Shown: positions 1 to 12,300 of the stretch, one piece after another | Position numbering within the stretch: position 1 is the first letter of the stretch | How the letters are laid out: each line of letters starts with the position of its first letter | Assembly: GCA_035772405.1 (NCBI GenBank) | Contig: JAYKKM010000375.1 | Span: 2,384,501 to 2,448,500, forward strand | DNA: 64,000 bases | Source: Chrysogorgia sp. JL179-B06 | Lineage: Eukaryota; Cnidaria; Anthozoa; Scleralcyonacea; Chrysogorgiidae | Direction of reading: 5' to 3' | Program-made: the position numbers and the translations under genes | Notes under the pieces: generated by a model | The model's input: only the letters and a program-made list of their open reading frames with translations | The model's database searches: none | What the model was told of the DNA's origin: nothing

Positions 1-101
1 AGAAATGAAGGGAGTATTCGATATTCTGGTGAAGGATTTGAAATGGAAATGAAGCGATTTTTTCCGTGTTAAAATAAAGTTTATGTATGTATGTATGTAT
101 T
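1..101 (+). other. 3' end of an unidentified reading frame with poly(A) signal and TATG repeat
   Basis: A reading frame entering from the left edge ends with TAA at 70-72 (C-terminal residues MEMKRFFPC). An AATAAA at 73-78 overlaps this end and a short TATG repeat follows at 81-100. A stop codon, AATAAA and a simple-repeat tail packed this tightly are typical of the 3' end of a LINE. The few residues visible do not identify a family, and an ordinary 3' UTR cannot be excluded. Confidence 0.35.
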
Positions 102-577
102 GTTTGATAATGAATATTTTTTTAAAAGTTTTCGCTGAAGCATTCATTGCCTTCTGCAGATTCAATAACAACTTGATCACCATCATCATCGTTATTTCCT
201 TCAGGTATATTCTGTCTCTGTTGTAACTGATATGCATTAGCAATTATTCGATGTTCAAAGGAGCATCAGCCACTTCGTTGGTGCAAGAACGCGCTTGTGT
301 TTGTACATTGACGATCGACAAAGTAGGAATCTTTCCAACTCTTTTTTAAGATAGTGCGATTGCTAATTTAATCCAGCGATCTGTCATTGAAAACTAATGC
401 GCATTCTCATTACCTTCAAACGATTGAAAAAAGTAGATCACGAGATGAAAATAGCGAGTGGAAATTAAGGTTAAGATCCCGTTTACATTATTCTGGCACG
501 ACGTGAAACAATGTTGGATTTACCTTTTGTCGATACCTTACAACAATACAGTCTTAAAGTTACTTAAGACTATACTT
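102..577. other. intronic DNA without recognised feature
   Basis: AT-rich sequence upstream of the first visible rootletin exon. I see no exon matching the preceding part of rootletin and no inverted or tandem repeat here. Confidence 0.5.
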
Positions 578-1103
578 AAGAAATAGAAAACATCTTTCCG
601 TGTTTACATACAGTTATAGAAACACGAGTGGAAGTTTGGGAGAACGAGAAATTAGTGGGAACACGAGCGGGCGAGTGTTTCCACGCTATTTAGAGTTCTC
701 CCAAACTTTCACGAGTGTTTCTATAACTGTATGTAAACACGGAAAGATGTTTTCTATTTCTTTTATAAAATAACACTGCGTAAATAAGTAATAAGACACT
801 TTTATTAAAATGATGAAAATATACATTCTCCTTACTCGCGCTAGACAACGTCGTCGGCTGCTCAAATGAGCATAAACGCTCTTAACTGTGATGAAAAGCA
901 TCCAATCTTCTCGTTTTTCTTCTTGTTGGCTATCACAGAACATATTTATCGACATTTTAGCTGTTTGCGAGGAAAAGTTCGTCTTACAGTCCATTTTATA
1001 AAAATGGCGGGAACAAATCCATGTTTACATACAGTTATATAAACATGGCTTTTAGCCAATCACCGCTTGCGTTTACGAAATGTTATTTTATAAATTTCAT
1101 TAT
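578..1103. mobile_element. foldback (palindromic) element, family P1, copy 1
   Basis: Arms at 578-645 and 695-762 are inverted copies of each other (key words GAAACACGAGTGG, AGTTTGGGAGAAC). A second outer piece near 1020-1060 repeats the 'catgtttacatacagttat' word, followed by a CCAAT box (gccaatca, 1055-1062) and a GCG-rich stretch. The same architecture and words recur at 58735-59277, so this is a dispersed family and not a chance palindrome. It is non-coding and resembles the foldback MITEs common in cnidarians. Confidence 0.65.
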
Positions 1104-1180
1104 AAAATGCAATTTATATTACATGTATAACCAATAAAATTATGGTCACTACAAAAACTTAAATTCGAAAAATGAAAAGT

Positions 1181-1767
1181 CTTAAAGTGGTACTACGATC
1201 AAATTTTTACCTATCGATATTTTTACGTATTTATAAAGCAGACCTGCTAAATATTACTCGGTCGAAACCGTTTTGCGATTCGACGATTACAAGTATTATT
1301 TTTCTGACTCCGAATCTGGAGTTGTTACGTCCGCCATTAATCGATCATGTTCCTGACCAACGTAACGAAGTGACGTCAGATTCTCAACGCGAAGACTCCA
1401 CATGGCTAATTCTTCAAGTAAATCCATAGTTATCAAGGTCGTTTCTTCAAATTCTTCGTCTGTAAGGCTGGATATTTCATCTACTTCTCGAAGAAAACAA
1501 GTAACCTCGACTGAAAATCAGGCGTAGCATTGAGAATCTGACGTCACAAACAATATTACCTTTTGAAATTGCGGGCTCACTTGCAACACGTTCTTAGTAA
1601 TGGTGGCCTAAATAGTAGTGATCTCAGAGCTCAAAATACTTACTTCAAAATACCATTTTTTAGTTTTTTTTTACATCGATGATCACTTTCGACCCTGAAA
1701 TACTATTCTATGCTAAAGAAAATCTAAAAAACCGGGGTGAATTTTCATCGTAGTAGGCTACTTAAGG
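1181..1767 (+). mobile_element. MITE family M1, copy 1
   Basis: The termini are imperfect inverted repeats of about 25 bp (left CTTAAAGTGGTACTACGATC, right ending CGTAGTAGGCTACTTAAGG). The interior is colinear over its full length with the reverse complement of 20714-21297. It is a non-autonomous element in the intron upstream of the first visible exon. A short open frame inside is shared by both copies but interrupted, so I do not call it a gene. Confidence 0.75.
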
Positions 1768-2100
1768 TGGTCTTTGACAAAAATAATAAGATTCTTTAAT
1801 GTTTGTATTTTCAAACATATTTTGGATGGAAATGATAGGATATCATATGATGATACTAAATGAGTAATAAAGGGCACTTGTTCGGGGCAGAATAGCAATT
1901 GTTTGTAACAATGCCAAAATACTAATATTAAATGTAGCATAGCGTCCCATGTCTAGTAAAATAACGGTTTGATAAATTCGTGTTTAATGTTTTGAAATAA
2001 CTTTGTATTGTCTATTGTATTCTATTGTATTCCGCTCTATTGTTTTCATTGTTTTCCATTGTGTAGCCTCATTATCTGAAAACCACTCTTTATGTAGTAG

Positions 2101-2184
2101 TTAAAACATGAGCGGCCGATGTTGATGGGCAGTTACAGGCGAGCCGTTGTAACTGCCCATAAACATCGGTCGCGAATGTTTTAA
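2101..2184. repeat. short inverted repeat (hairpin)
   Basis: Arms contain CCGATGTT-GGGCAGTTACA and TGTAACTGCCCA-AACATCGG around a loop of about 10 nt. It resembles the core of foldback elements elsewhere in the window (alternating GCGG/GCGA near the tips). Confidence 0.6.
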
Positions 2185-2279
2185 CGAACTTGTAAAATGA
2201 ATAGAATATATAATACATACTTTGTTTGGAAGTTATAGAAACGGTACAAACAAATTATTTTAACTCCGAAAAAGCTCAA

Positions 2280-2366
2280 TTTGAGCAAGTTAACTTTAAT
2301 AAAACATTGATGTTTTATTAATCAGCAAGTTAACTTTGATAAAACATTGATGTTTTATTAATCAAT
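2280..2366 (+). repeat. tandem duplication with palindromic ATTAATAAAACATTGATGTTTTATTAAT words
   Basis: The word AGCAAGTTAACTTT(A/G)ATAA occurs twice, about 50 bp apart. Each copy is followed by the self-complementary stretch AAAACATTGATGTTTT. A local duplication of a small palindrome; no function assigned. Confidence 0.55.
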
Positions 2367-2574
2367 GTTTTATCCTGGGTTGAAGATGCTGATTAAATAT
2401 TAATTTATTTTGAATTTTCTTCATGAATTATTAATGATTTTACAATTATATTTATCCCCTTTTCACTGCACGAATACAAAATTTAACATCCGGAAACGAA
2501 AAAGAAATGATTAATAATGTATAATTTGGTAGTTTTGAAAATTTGATTTTTTGGAAAAATTTTGTACCAGACCA

Positions 2575-2930
2575 CCTTAAAGTGCCACTTCGATCAAATT
2601 TTTACCTATCGATATTTTTACGTATTTATAAAGCAGAGCTGCTATATTACAAACGTGAAGTTCGATTTGGCAAAAGTGTCGATGAATGGAAAATTTATAA
2701 CTTGCTCGTTTCGAGTAAATGTTGTTCGAATTAGATGTATGCCTCAATGTTTTTGACAACGGTAACATCCCGCGTGATTTCCGTAATGCGCACGACCGCC
2801 AGATAGCACGCACATTCAATTCAGAAAATATTCGATTTGGCAATAGTGTTGCTTGAATGGAAAATTTATAACTTCGCGAGGCTTGCTCTTTCGAGTAAAT
2901 GTTGTTCGAATTAGATATATGGCGTTCAAA
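2575..2930 (+). repeat. M1 fragment followed by a local duplication
   Basis: 2575-2655 repeats the left end of MITE family M1 (CTTAAAGTGCCAC onward). It is followed by a block at about 2661-2742 that recurs at about 2828-2925 (shared words GAATGGAAAATTTATAACTT and TTTCGAGTAAATGTTGTTCG). It looks like a truncated MITE plus a segmental tandem duplication. Confidence 0.55.
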
Positions 2931-3258
2931 TGGTCACGCGCCATATGATTACCGTATGTTATTTTAATATTACAAGGCTATATCATACTATGGTCGCCTT
3001 AGCTTGATACGTGGTTTAGATTCTACATTCTATTTATTTGATCCTCTATGCTCTAGAAAATTTGTAGCATCATTCTGCTGGCATGCCTGATCCTGAACAC
3101 TTCTCCAACCTCGTACCATGAACTGCTCCTGTGTCAGTCCAGAGGCAGCATTTCACTTCTGATAAGAACTCCTAGTTATATCTCTGCTTACAGTGGGGTG
3201 TGTTTGTATTTTGTTGGTAGGATATTAATGTTTTATTTGTTTTTTTGTTTCAATATAG

Positions 3259-3344
3259 ATAGAACAATTGCTGAGGGAAAAGATTCAAGATTTTGTTGAT
3301 ATGCAAACCCAATACGGCAATGACGTTGACAAGTTCAATAAACG
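3259..3344 (+). CDS. CROCC: rootletin visible exon 1 (28 codons + 2 nt)
   Basis: Acceptor ...CAATATAG, donor G|GTAATT. It encodes IEQLLREKIQDFVDMQTQYG and continues to NK; the split Arg codon CG|A joins exon 2. The phase entering the exon is assumed to be 0. It is the least certain exon boundary because the preceding exon is outside the window. Confidence 0.8.
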
Positions 3345-6300
3345 GTAATTGACAGTTTGCTCACCAATATTGTACTCTAAAAATAATTCCTAATATTAAA
3401 TGGCTGACCTTATTTCCGTTTATGTGCTCAAAATAATCATGCATGACGCTGATTGGTTGCTAAGTAATCAGGGTCCTACGATATTTCCCGCCCAGCCAAT
3501 TTTTGTGGCTACCGCTAGCCTGAGCTTGCGTTGACTTAACTTTTACGAAATCTACGAACTTAGCGGTGGTAGACACGTGCACGCACTGCGTGCCTATTTT
3601 TATTTAAGCTGCGGCTTAAAGTGTCCCGATCGTCAAGCTCATATCCTAAGAAAAATTATTCTGAGTCGTGGACAGGAATCGAGCCGAATCAGAATTATTT
3701 TTCTGAGGATACGAACTTGACGATCGTCCATGTATCGTCTGTCTACTTCAAGCTCTCCCACATTCACTACAGCAATGTATATATTAACACACATGAATTT
3801 TTCTTGCATTTCACAATGCAGCAAAAATAATTGCCAACGAAAACTGCCCGAATTTTATTTAAAAAAAATCATTTTCGCCAGCGCAAAAAAACTAGCATGT
3901 ATAGGCTGATGCGGTATTGAAAAAAACCCGAATACCGATACCGAAAAAAAATACCGGTAATATCGAATATACCGGTATTTTTACAGATCAATATTTCGCG
4001 AAACTCAAACGTTTTTTGGTACGTGACGTAAAGTTGTCAAACAGCACTTTCAGTGTTGCCTTTCTTGAAATAACTCCAAACGGCACTTCGCGCATTAGGC
4101 ATGATGAACACTGAAAAGAACAGAGAACAGAGAATCAGAGATAATAAAATAATGGACTCAAGAAAACGTGTTGACTAATTGACTTCAGTATGGCACTGTC
4201 GACTGGCAACTGCAATGAGCTGTGTAAATTCTGACACAGTGACACTTTGCTTTTAACCGAAGTCCAAGGTGTGATATCTATTCAACTTCATTTCAAAGTA
4301 TTTTGACAGTTGAGAAGACATCCTTTGTCTTGCGATTTGTCATTCTCTCACAGATCTCACTTGTTTTTATCGAAACTCTTCCGCAAAAAGAGTCATCCTT
4401 TTGAATAGCGCTAATTAGCAATTGTTACATTAAATCTGTTGTCGTGCGTCTTGTATTACATCAGCACGTGAGAAAAAATTGGAAGTTGATACATTTAATA
4501 GGTTTACATTTTTTCTACGAATATGTGAAAATGGTGTAACACAGTAGCACACAACCGATAATATCGAAAGTTTCGAGATTTCCGGTATCTGAGAATTAGA
4601 ATATCGAATATTCGGTATTTTAAAAATACCGGTATTTACCGAAATATCGATATACCGCATCAGCCTAACCCTGTATGTTATTAACCTCTTATTAAGCGAG
4701 AGAGCGCGGTCATTACGGGAAAATATCAAACCGAGGTCTTGACAGTACGGACCAAGCCCGTATAGGGCGAGGTCCGTACATGAAAGACCGAGGTCTGATG
4801 TCTTTCCGTAATGACCAAGCGGTACCGTAGAGTTCCCAAAGTAGCGGCCCCCGTTACTTTCGGGATTTGCACCAGTTAGGGGCCGCTACTTTCGGGTAGC
4901 CGCTACTTTCGGGGGGCCGTTATTTTCGGGTGGTTAAAAAGTGTTACTACATATATACTGATGATGTTGCGCGAAGCGACGAAACGCTCGATCTTATTAA
5001 AATTTTACTACACCATCGTACAATATGGTTTTTATTCGTGTTCTATTCTGTGCTGGGCTTTGATATTTATAGTTCGTATATGACAGCGTAGATATTTGAT
5101 ACTGTTGATGCAATTACAGATGAATTACCACACATGCACATGTTTATTTAGCGAGTTTATCGTTTCTTTCTGTTCGTTATATACAATAACACAAAATAGG
5201 TTCGATTTATATAGTATTTTGATCTGTATATTTTTAATCTGAGGGAACTAGTGACTACCGTCCAGTTAGGTAATTAAATTTAACGCGTTACTTTCGGGTA
5301 GCCGCTACTTTCGGAAATTATTAGAGGTCTCGAATATTTACCACTACTTTCGGGTAGCCGCTACTTTCGGGCGGCCGCTACTTTGGGAACTCTACGGTAT
5401 TATATGGTACTTTTGGACAGCAATAACGTGACAAAGATTGAGTGTCACGGGCTATTGAACAGAACACACTGAAAGGATAATAAAACTCTCTTTCTGAGTG
5501 TTCATCCTCTGATTATGGCTCATTCATGATTTAATTAAAACACTGAAACAAATTTGTATACTTTTTGACTTTTTTTAAACAATTATTATTTGTTGTAGAA
5601 AAAAGTTTATCGTCACAACCCGTAATCCGGACCGGTCCATTACGGGAAAGACCATAGTCAGAGCGTCTCAGCCAATCAGAGCGCGCGATTTAACCGGAAG
5701 TAACTTTGGCCATATAATAATTTGCAATAATTCGAGCAATCTACTTGACTATGTAAACTGTGATATAGGGAGAAAATTAACAATCACATTCGGTTCGATC
5801 CTATCAAACGTATTCACTAATCGTTGCATTTTCTGTTTTTATCCCTCCCAGAATCAAAGAGTTAGAAATTGAAAAAAATAAACATGACACGATGTTGAAA
5901 GAGAGAGATGGCAACATGGGTGTGTTAAAGACAAAGATTCACTCGTTGGTGAGTTACATGCTACTGGTATTTTCGTTTCAATCCATGCACTTCAAATTAT
6001 GTAACAATTGTTTTTCAATTTTTTCAGTTTTATGTAACAATTTTGTTTTTTATTATATTAGTTTTAGGGGCCAATTACATGAGGCGAGTTGGCCTGCTTC
6101 GTATATTTATCTCTTGTTTCAAAATTTCGATTACATTGCAACCGAGCTGACCCGCCTTGCCGGGATCCCGCGGTTGCTGCTTGCCGGGCCAACTCGGTAA
6201 GGCGAGTTGAAAATTTCACCTTTGACCCACGTAATCGGTTTTTTGCCGAGTTGGCCCGGCAAAGCGGGCTGAAAAACTGTTTGGCTCGTTTTGTCGCGCG

Positions 6301-9300
6301 TTTGGTTACTTGATTTTGTGAATAAATATAGCTGAATTTGAAATGAACTCAGGTAGAGCATCAAAACCTTGTTTGTGCGTTTTGAGACGTAGCGAAGACT
6401 TCATCAATTAATTAGTCTTCGTGAAGACGTTTTCGCGAGTTGGTCAAGACAATAACAATGGTTTTATTAAAGAGTGCCCCTAACCTCAAAATGTTTTATT
6501 GTCTTGTTTGGAAGAACTTTTAAAATGATAAAGTAACTTCTTTTGAAGATTTTCGTTTCTTTGCATGCTTTCTATTTGAGATATATCAGTTTGTTTGATA
6601 TGCAAATGTCTGGAATTTCGTCACACATGCATAATGACTTATTGGAGAAATGTGTATATCTCTTTTATTCTCGAACGAAATCCTTTAAAATCAAGTTTGG
6701 TGTTGTGGGAGAAACGCACACACGTGCTATTCACACTTTAGTGTTTTTATTTCATGAACGCAAATATATATAACATTCTCTGATAACTCATTATGCATGT
6801 TGACGAAATTCCAGATATTTGCATATCAAACAAACTGATATATCTCAAAAAGAAAGCAAAGAAGTGAAAATCTTCAAAATAAGTTACTTTATCATTTTAA
6901 AAGTTCTTCTAAATAAGCAATAACAAATTTTGAGGTTAGGGGCACTTTAACGATACTTACAAAACATTTCATCAGCATAAAATAACAGTGTAAAACTGCA
7001 GTAAAACTAACGTAATTTTGCCCAAGTGAAGTAACATTTGCTTGGTAATTGCGAATTTTGGGATCATGAAATCATCGACTCAACGTCAACAAATCGGCCC
7101 CTAAGATGGCTCCCTAGGTTTTCTACATAATCCATAATATATTGGACTAAAGTGCTCAAAGTTGCCTCTGCAAGGAAATTTTGTCCAACCAGTTTATTGT
7201 TTTGTTTGAAAGTAAGCCTTAAATAATAAAGAATGGTGGTGACAGTTTATTCATATCTCGTTTAATTCCAAAGTTATGACACTTTTTGGAAATTGAGCTA
7301 TGACGTCATTGGTTGTGTTTGACAAGTTAGCAAAAACAAGAAAGTCTCATATCTCGAAGGGGATTTGACCAAATATGTTGAAACTTGTCAAGGTTAGTTA
7401 ATACACTCAAACAAATACTTTACTGTGTTTAAATGGTTGCCATAGCAACACGCTAGTTCCCAGGTCTCTCTCTTCTAATTATCACTTTTTTCCAACAAGA
7501 ATAAAAGATTTTTGCGATTTCCACCTGTTAGTATAATTCGTCTAGGCATTTTGATAAGTTTAAATCGTTGAAATAGTACAGACATGCGTTAAAACAACTG
7601 TATAGCTGGATGGATAGCTTATGTAAGAGAGAGACCTGGGAACTAGCGTGTTGCTATGGCAACCATTTAAACACAGTAAAGTATTTGTTTGAGTGCATTA
7701 ACTATCCTTGACAAGTTTCAACTTATTTGGTCAAATCCCCTTCGAGATATATATGAGACTTTCTTGTTTTTGCTAACTTGTCAACCACAACCAATGAGTG
7801 TTTGATAACTTGTCAAACACAACCAATACGTGTTTAATTAAGGGGATCTATAACTTCCATCGTTTCTACGATCGTCACTGCTTTTTTTAGGAGACGGGAT
7901 TTGCCAGCAAAACAGAAGAATGGGAAGTGCAGAGTGAGTTTAGTATGGCCGCCATGCGAGAGGAAACCGAACTTCTCTCGAACACTTTACGTGAGGTGGC
8001 GAAAGCTGTTCTTAAGGATACTGACGACAGTGGGAAGCTTGTTGGAGGGGGGAATAAAGGTGAGACCTTAGCTATAGCGGTGGGGGTTAGGGTTAGAATG
8101 AAACTTTAGGCGGGGGTTAGGATTAGGGTTAATTAGGGTAAGCCAATCAGATGACTCACTCTTATACCAAACCATAACGGCATTAGGCCAAAAAAATGTA
8201 TTCTGTTTCTGGTCAGTGGGTCGAATTGACGGAATTGACGCGGCTTTTTTTAAATTTGTTTTTCAAGGAAACGCTTTTTACAGCAATGATGAGTACTTTT
8301 CTAGTTTCTATATAAAATGCAAACATGGATTTACAACAGTTTGTTGGCGAATTATTAGGCGGCAAATGTTTTTACTTTGAAAAATTAAATACAAATATAC
8401 AGTATTTTTCTCGTTTTATACTTTTAAGGTGGTTTTTAAAGCAACGTTTTTTTACCAGATGACATTTGACATTATCAATACAAAATAAACGAGTTTGAAA
8501 TTTGCAATCCCTGATGTAATTTGTGTTTTAATGTTTACTGGGTTATGTTTATCAATTATCATGCTTCAGCCCGCTCTTCGGCCGGCTTACTTCTTAAAAA
8601 ATAGTAAACACGTATCCAATATCTATTCAGCATTCTTTTTCTGTAAATCTAAAGTTTCTATAGATAAACAACCTTCAAGAACAAAAGCAACAAGTTCGCA
8701 CTTTATATCTCACCTGAGGATAAAAGTCTAAAAAGAGATTAAATGTCATACAACCGAAAATAATTTCACACGTCCTCCGAGTGTTGACAACTAGTGTTGA
8801 CGGCTTTTAGAATTTAGTGGAAAGTTTTCTGGTCATAAAGAACATCTCCACATTCAAGGATTTTTGTCCAGTCTCGTTTTGGAAAAGGTAAAATGCCGTT
8901 TGCATCACGACACGGGAAAAAGGACTCCAGCTGACGCCATAGTTATTGTATAAATCAAATTGATTGGTCGTTGGACAAACTTGCGCCAACAATCCAATGA
9001 CCATGCGTAGTCACTACCATGAAAAAATAGACTCCAGCTGACGCCGTCCTTTTTACGACACTTTCTGTAAGTGACTGGTATAGGGAGCAAGCAGTCCAGT
9101 TATATATAGAGGTCAGTGGTTTCAACACGCATCAGTGCCCACAAACACGCAACTGATTAGCGGTTTTGATAAAAAAACGTTGACGCGCACAGTCAAAGAT
9201 GACGCGTGCGCTGACCAGAAACAGAATACTTTTTCGCCTTATTACCAACCTATAGGCGAAAGCGCTCTGTTATACTTCACGCGATTGGAATACCCACAGC

Positions 9301-12300
9301 ACCACTTTCAGGTTAGTATAGGTTTCCATAATACGGTGAGGATCTCGGTAGAGTTGATGGCTTTAACCACGCAGACCTTTGATACGGCAGGACTTTGATA
9401 CGGCAGGACTTCAAATGGAAGATTATGATGTAGAAGAAAACGCAATCACAGCACTCCGAGCTAGCCAACGAAGACCTTCACATGCCCTGTACTTCTAATG
9501 GTTTTGATTAGTGAAAATCTTCTAATACGGACCTCTGCCCAACGATATCTTCTTTATCCTGTCTGTTCTGGTCACCTATCCGAGGAACATGTTTCCTCTC
9601 TCGAAGTCACACGAGCCGCATTCTCGTTCCCAGAGCCTTCGCCGCGCCACACAAACGAAGGCTCTGGGATAATCCATCACCGGAAGTGTTTTGATTGGTT
9701 AACTAAAGATTGCCTTTAATTAGATTAACTCTTAATATTTACGCGAGTGTTTCGTTCAAACGCTATTGTACTTCGTTCTATTGGCAGAGTTTACACCAAA
9801 AAAGTTATCTTCGGACAAACCTTTTAGTCGTGTCGCGAGATTGCACGAGCCGCGCCTTTTATTGCGTAGTCGTTTACTAATGTACATTCTTAATAGTCCC
9901 TAGAGGTTACAGACTTACAGTGTTCCGACACAGTTTTTGGTTAGCCGTTGATCAAACGAGAGCGAGAGTCGATAAGATTTGGCAGAGGCGAGAGTTTCAT
10001 GAGTATTTCCTAAACTCTCATTGCTTGGTCAAACGAGCATGAGAGTTGCATGAGAGTTTAAAAACCGCGCGAAGCACAGCCTTAGGGTCTAGGCTCGAAT
10101 TTTAAAATTTTATGTAATCAAATATTTCCGATTTTTAGCTCGTTGCTTCCACGCTTCTTTTTCTTTGTTTTTTGACGTTTGTCAAGTTGCTGACAGTCCG
10201 AGTCACTTCTATTACTGTCACTTGTCGATGATATGTCATAATATTTCTTTTTTTCTTAATCTATTTATTATGGGTAACGACTTCAACGTTATTTGATCTT
10301 ATTTTTACACGGTAGCCCATCAACCATATAGTTACAATAGTTAAAAAGATAAAATTAAAAGGTTGCTTTTCATGGGGCCGTGTGTTAAAATGTCTTAAAG
10401 TTCTAAATATGCCTAACTAATCTATATCTAACTTATAAACTAATTAATTATGCATGCATATATATATGTACAATGTTAAAATGATTCTAAAATACTTAAA
10501 ATACAGTATTAAAATAGCTATATAAAATAGTTGAAATACCCTATCATTAGTCAGTAATATTTGACACTATTTTGTTACGCTCATTTGCGGGTTGATTATT
10601 CCAGATCTTAGCACTTAAATAACTAAAACTCTTCTTCATTGCATTAGTTTGTGGTTTTGCTAGCGCCAGTACTTGGTTATTATTTCTTAGATTATAACTC
10701 TTATTTTCAGAGATCCTAAACATGTTTGATATACTCTGCGGGCATTCCTACTTCAATGCCCTGTTAACTAGTTTAATAGTTTGTTCTTCTCTCCTTTCAT
10801 CGAGAGTTGTCCAATTTAACTTTTTTTAAATATCAACAGAACGGATCTCATACGTGTCACCTGTTATTATTCTGGCAGCTCTGTTTTGGAGTTTTTGCAT
10901 TTTATCTCGTAACGATTTATTGCAATTCCCCCAAACAAGTGAACAGTAATCAAAGTAAGGTAACACTAATGCGTTGTACATCGTTTGTTTCTGTTTTTTT
11001 CCTGAAGCGGAGTTTCAGAAAAACGCTCAGAAACATCAGCCATTTTCTTGAGCCTGCCACTGCAAAGTGCAAACCGCTAGCCGTTTATAACTCTCATCGA
11101 CTCTCGTGCACCGGTCAAACGAACTAAAACTCTCATCGACTCTCATCAAAATTTGAAGCAGCTCAAAGTTGACGAGAGTGCATGAGAGTTAATGAGAGTT
11201 GGCGGTCAAACGCATGCGTGAGTTTGAACTCTCATCAACTCTCATCCACGTTTGACCAGGCCTTTATAATTAGAGTTGTGTTGGGGATACGCTTACATGA
11301 AGTAACCATCTTTAGGCATACGTGAAGTTTCGACTGCGAATTCTCTTTACTTGTGATGTGATCTAATTGCCTCTTTCTCCCTGGCTTAGGCGATAGCTGG
11401 GACGATTCACTCGCAGCTGAAGCTATTGATCTATTTGAAGAAACCCCGACAATCGCTCGACGCAGTCCTTCTCCATCCCGGATGGCGCAGATGCGTTCTT
11501 TGTCCCCAGTCCGCGGTCGTTCTCCTGCTATCGCTGACAACACACTGGCGATGGTCCAATCGGCAATCCACAAACGAAGTTTGCAAGTACAGGTAAGAAA
11601 TGCACATCTTTTTTCATATCGATTTTTATTTGTTATAAAATGTACGGTTGTGACCTTAAATCTACAGATAATATTTTTATTTGTCAAAATCGTCGCAATG
11701 GAGGAACCAGGCAGGAATCGTAGTTAGGAATATTAATGCCCAGCAAATATAGCTTTAAAAAGAGTCATAACATAACATAATTTTGAAAGGAAAAATTTAA
11801 AACTAAACGTTTCGTTACTAAACTTGCAACATGATGAGAGTGACAAATTACAATAAAAGAAGGAGGTATATATAGCTAAACTGTGATTTCCAAGATATCA
11901 TTCGCCGTTTACATACAAGATATCTAATATTATTTGTACATAATAAAATAACATTTTGATGATCGGTGTGTTCCGATTATAACTATAGAAACACAAAAAT
12001 TTTCCCGCCCTTTTTGAATTCAAACGAAAGAATGCTAAAACGTTTTTAAAAGTTTAAAATATGTCATATTCAGATCTTTTAAGACAACATCCATGTATTT
12101 CTTGTCTAACAAATTGCTTTTGCTCTTACAATACAGTCGTATTGACAGCTGAGAGTGATATTTATAGCCTCAACAAGCCCGACTCTGATTTGCTGCTCTT
12201 GATGTTACGACATCATATAGACTTCTTTCATAATGGAAGACAGTCTAAATATTATTTTATATGCATGCAAATTAGCCTTTCTTGCCTCGTTACAAAGCAA

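Noticed and set aside
1172..1429. Conserved 85-codon frame also seen at 21025-21291
   Set aside because: Shared because both lie in copies of MITE M1; the frame has no domain and differs by non-conservative changes.
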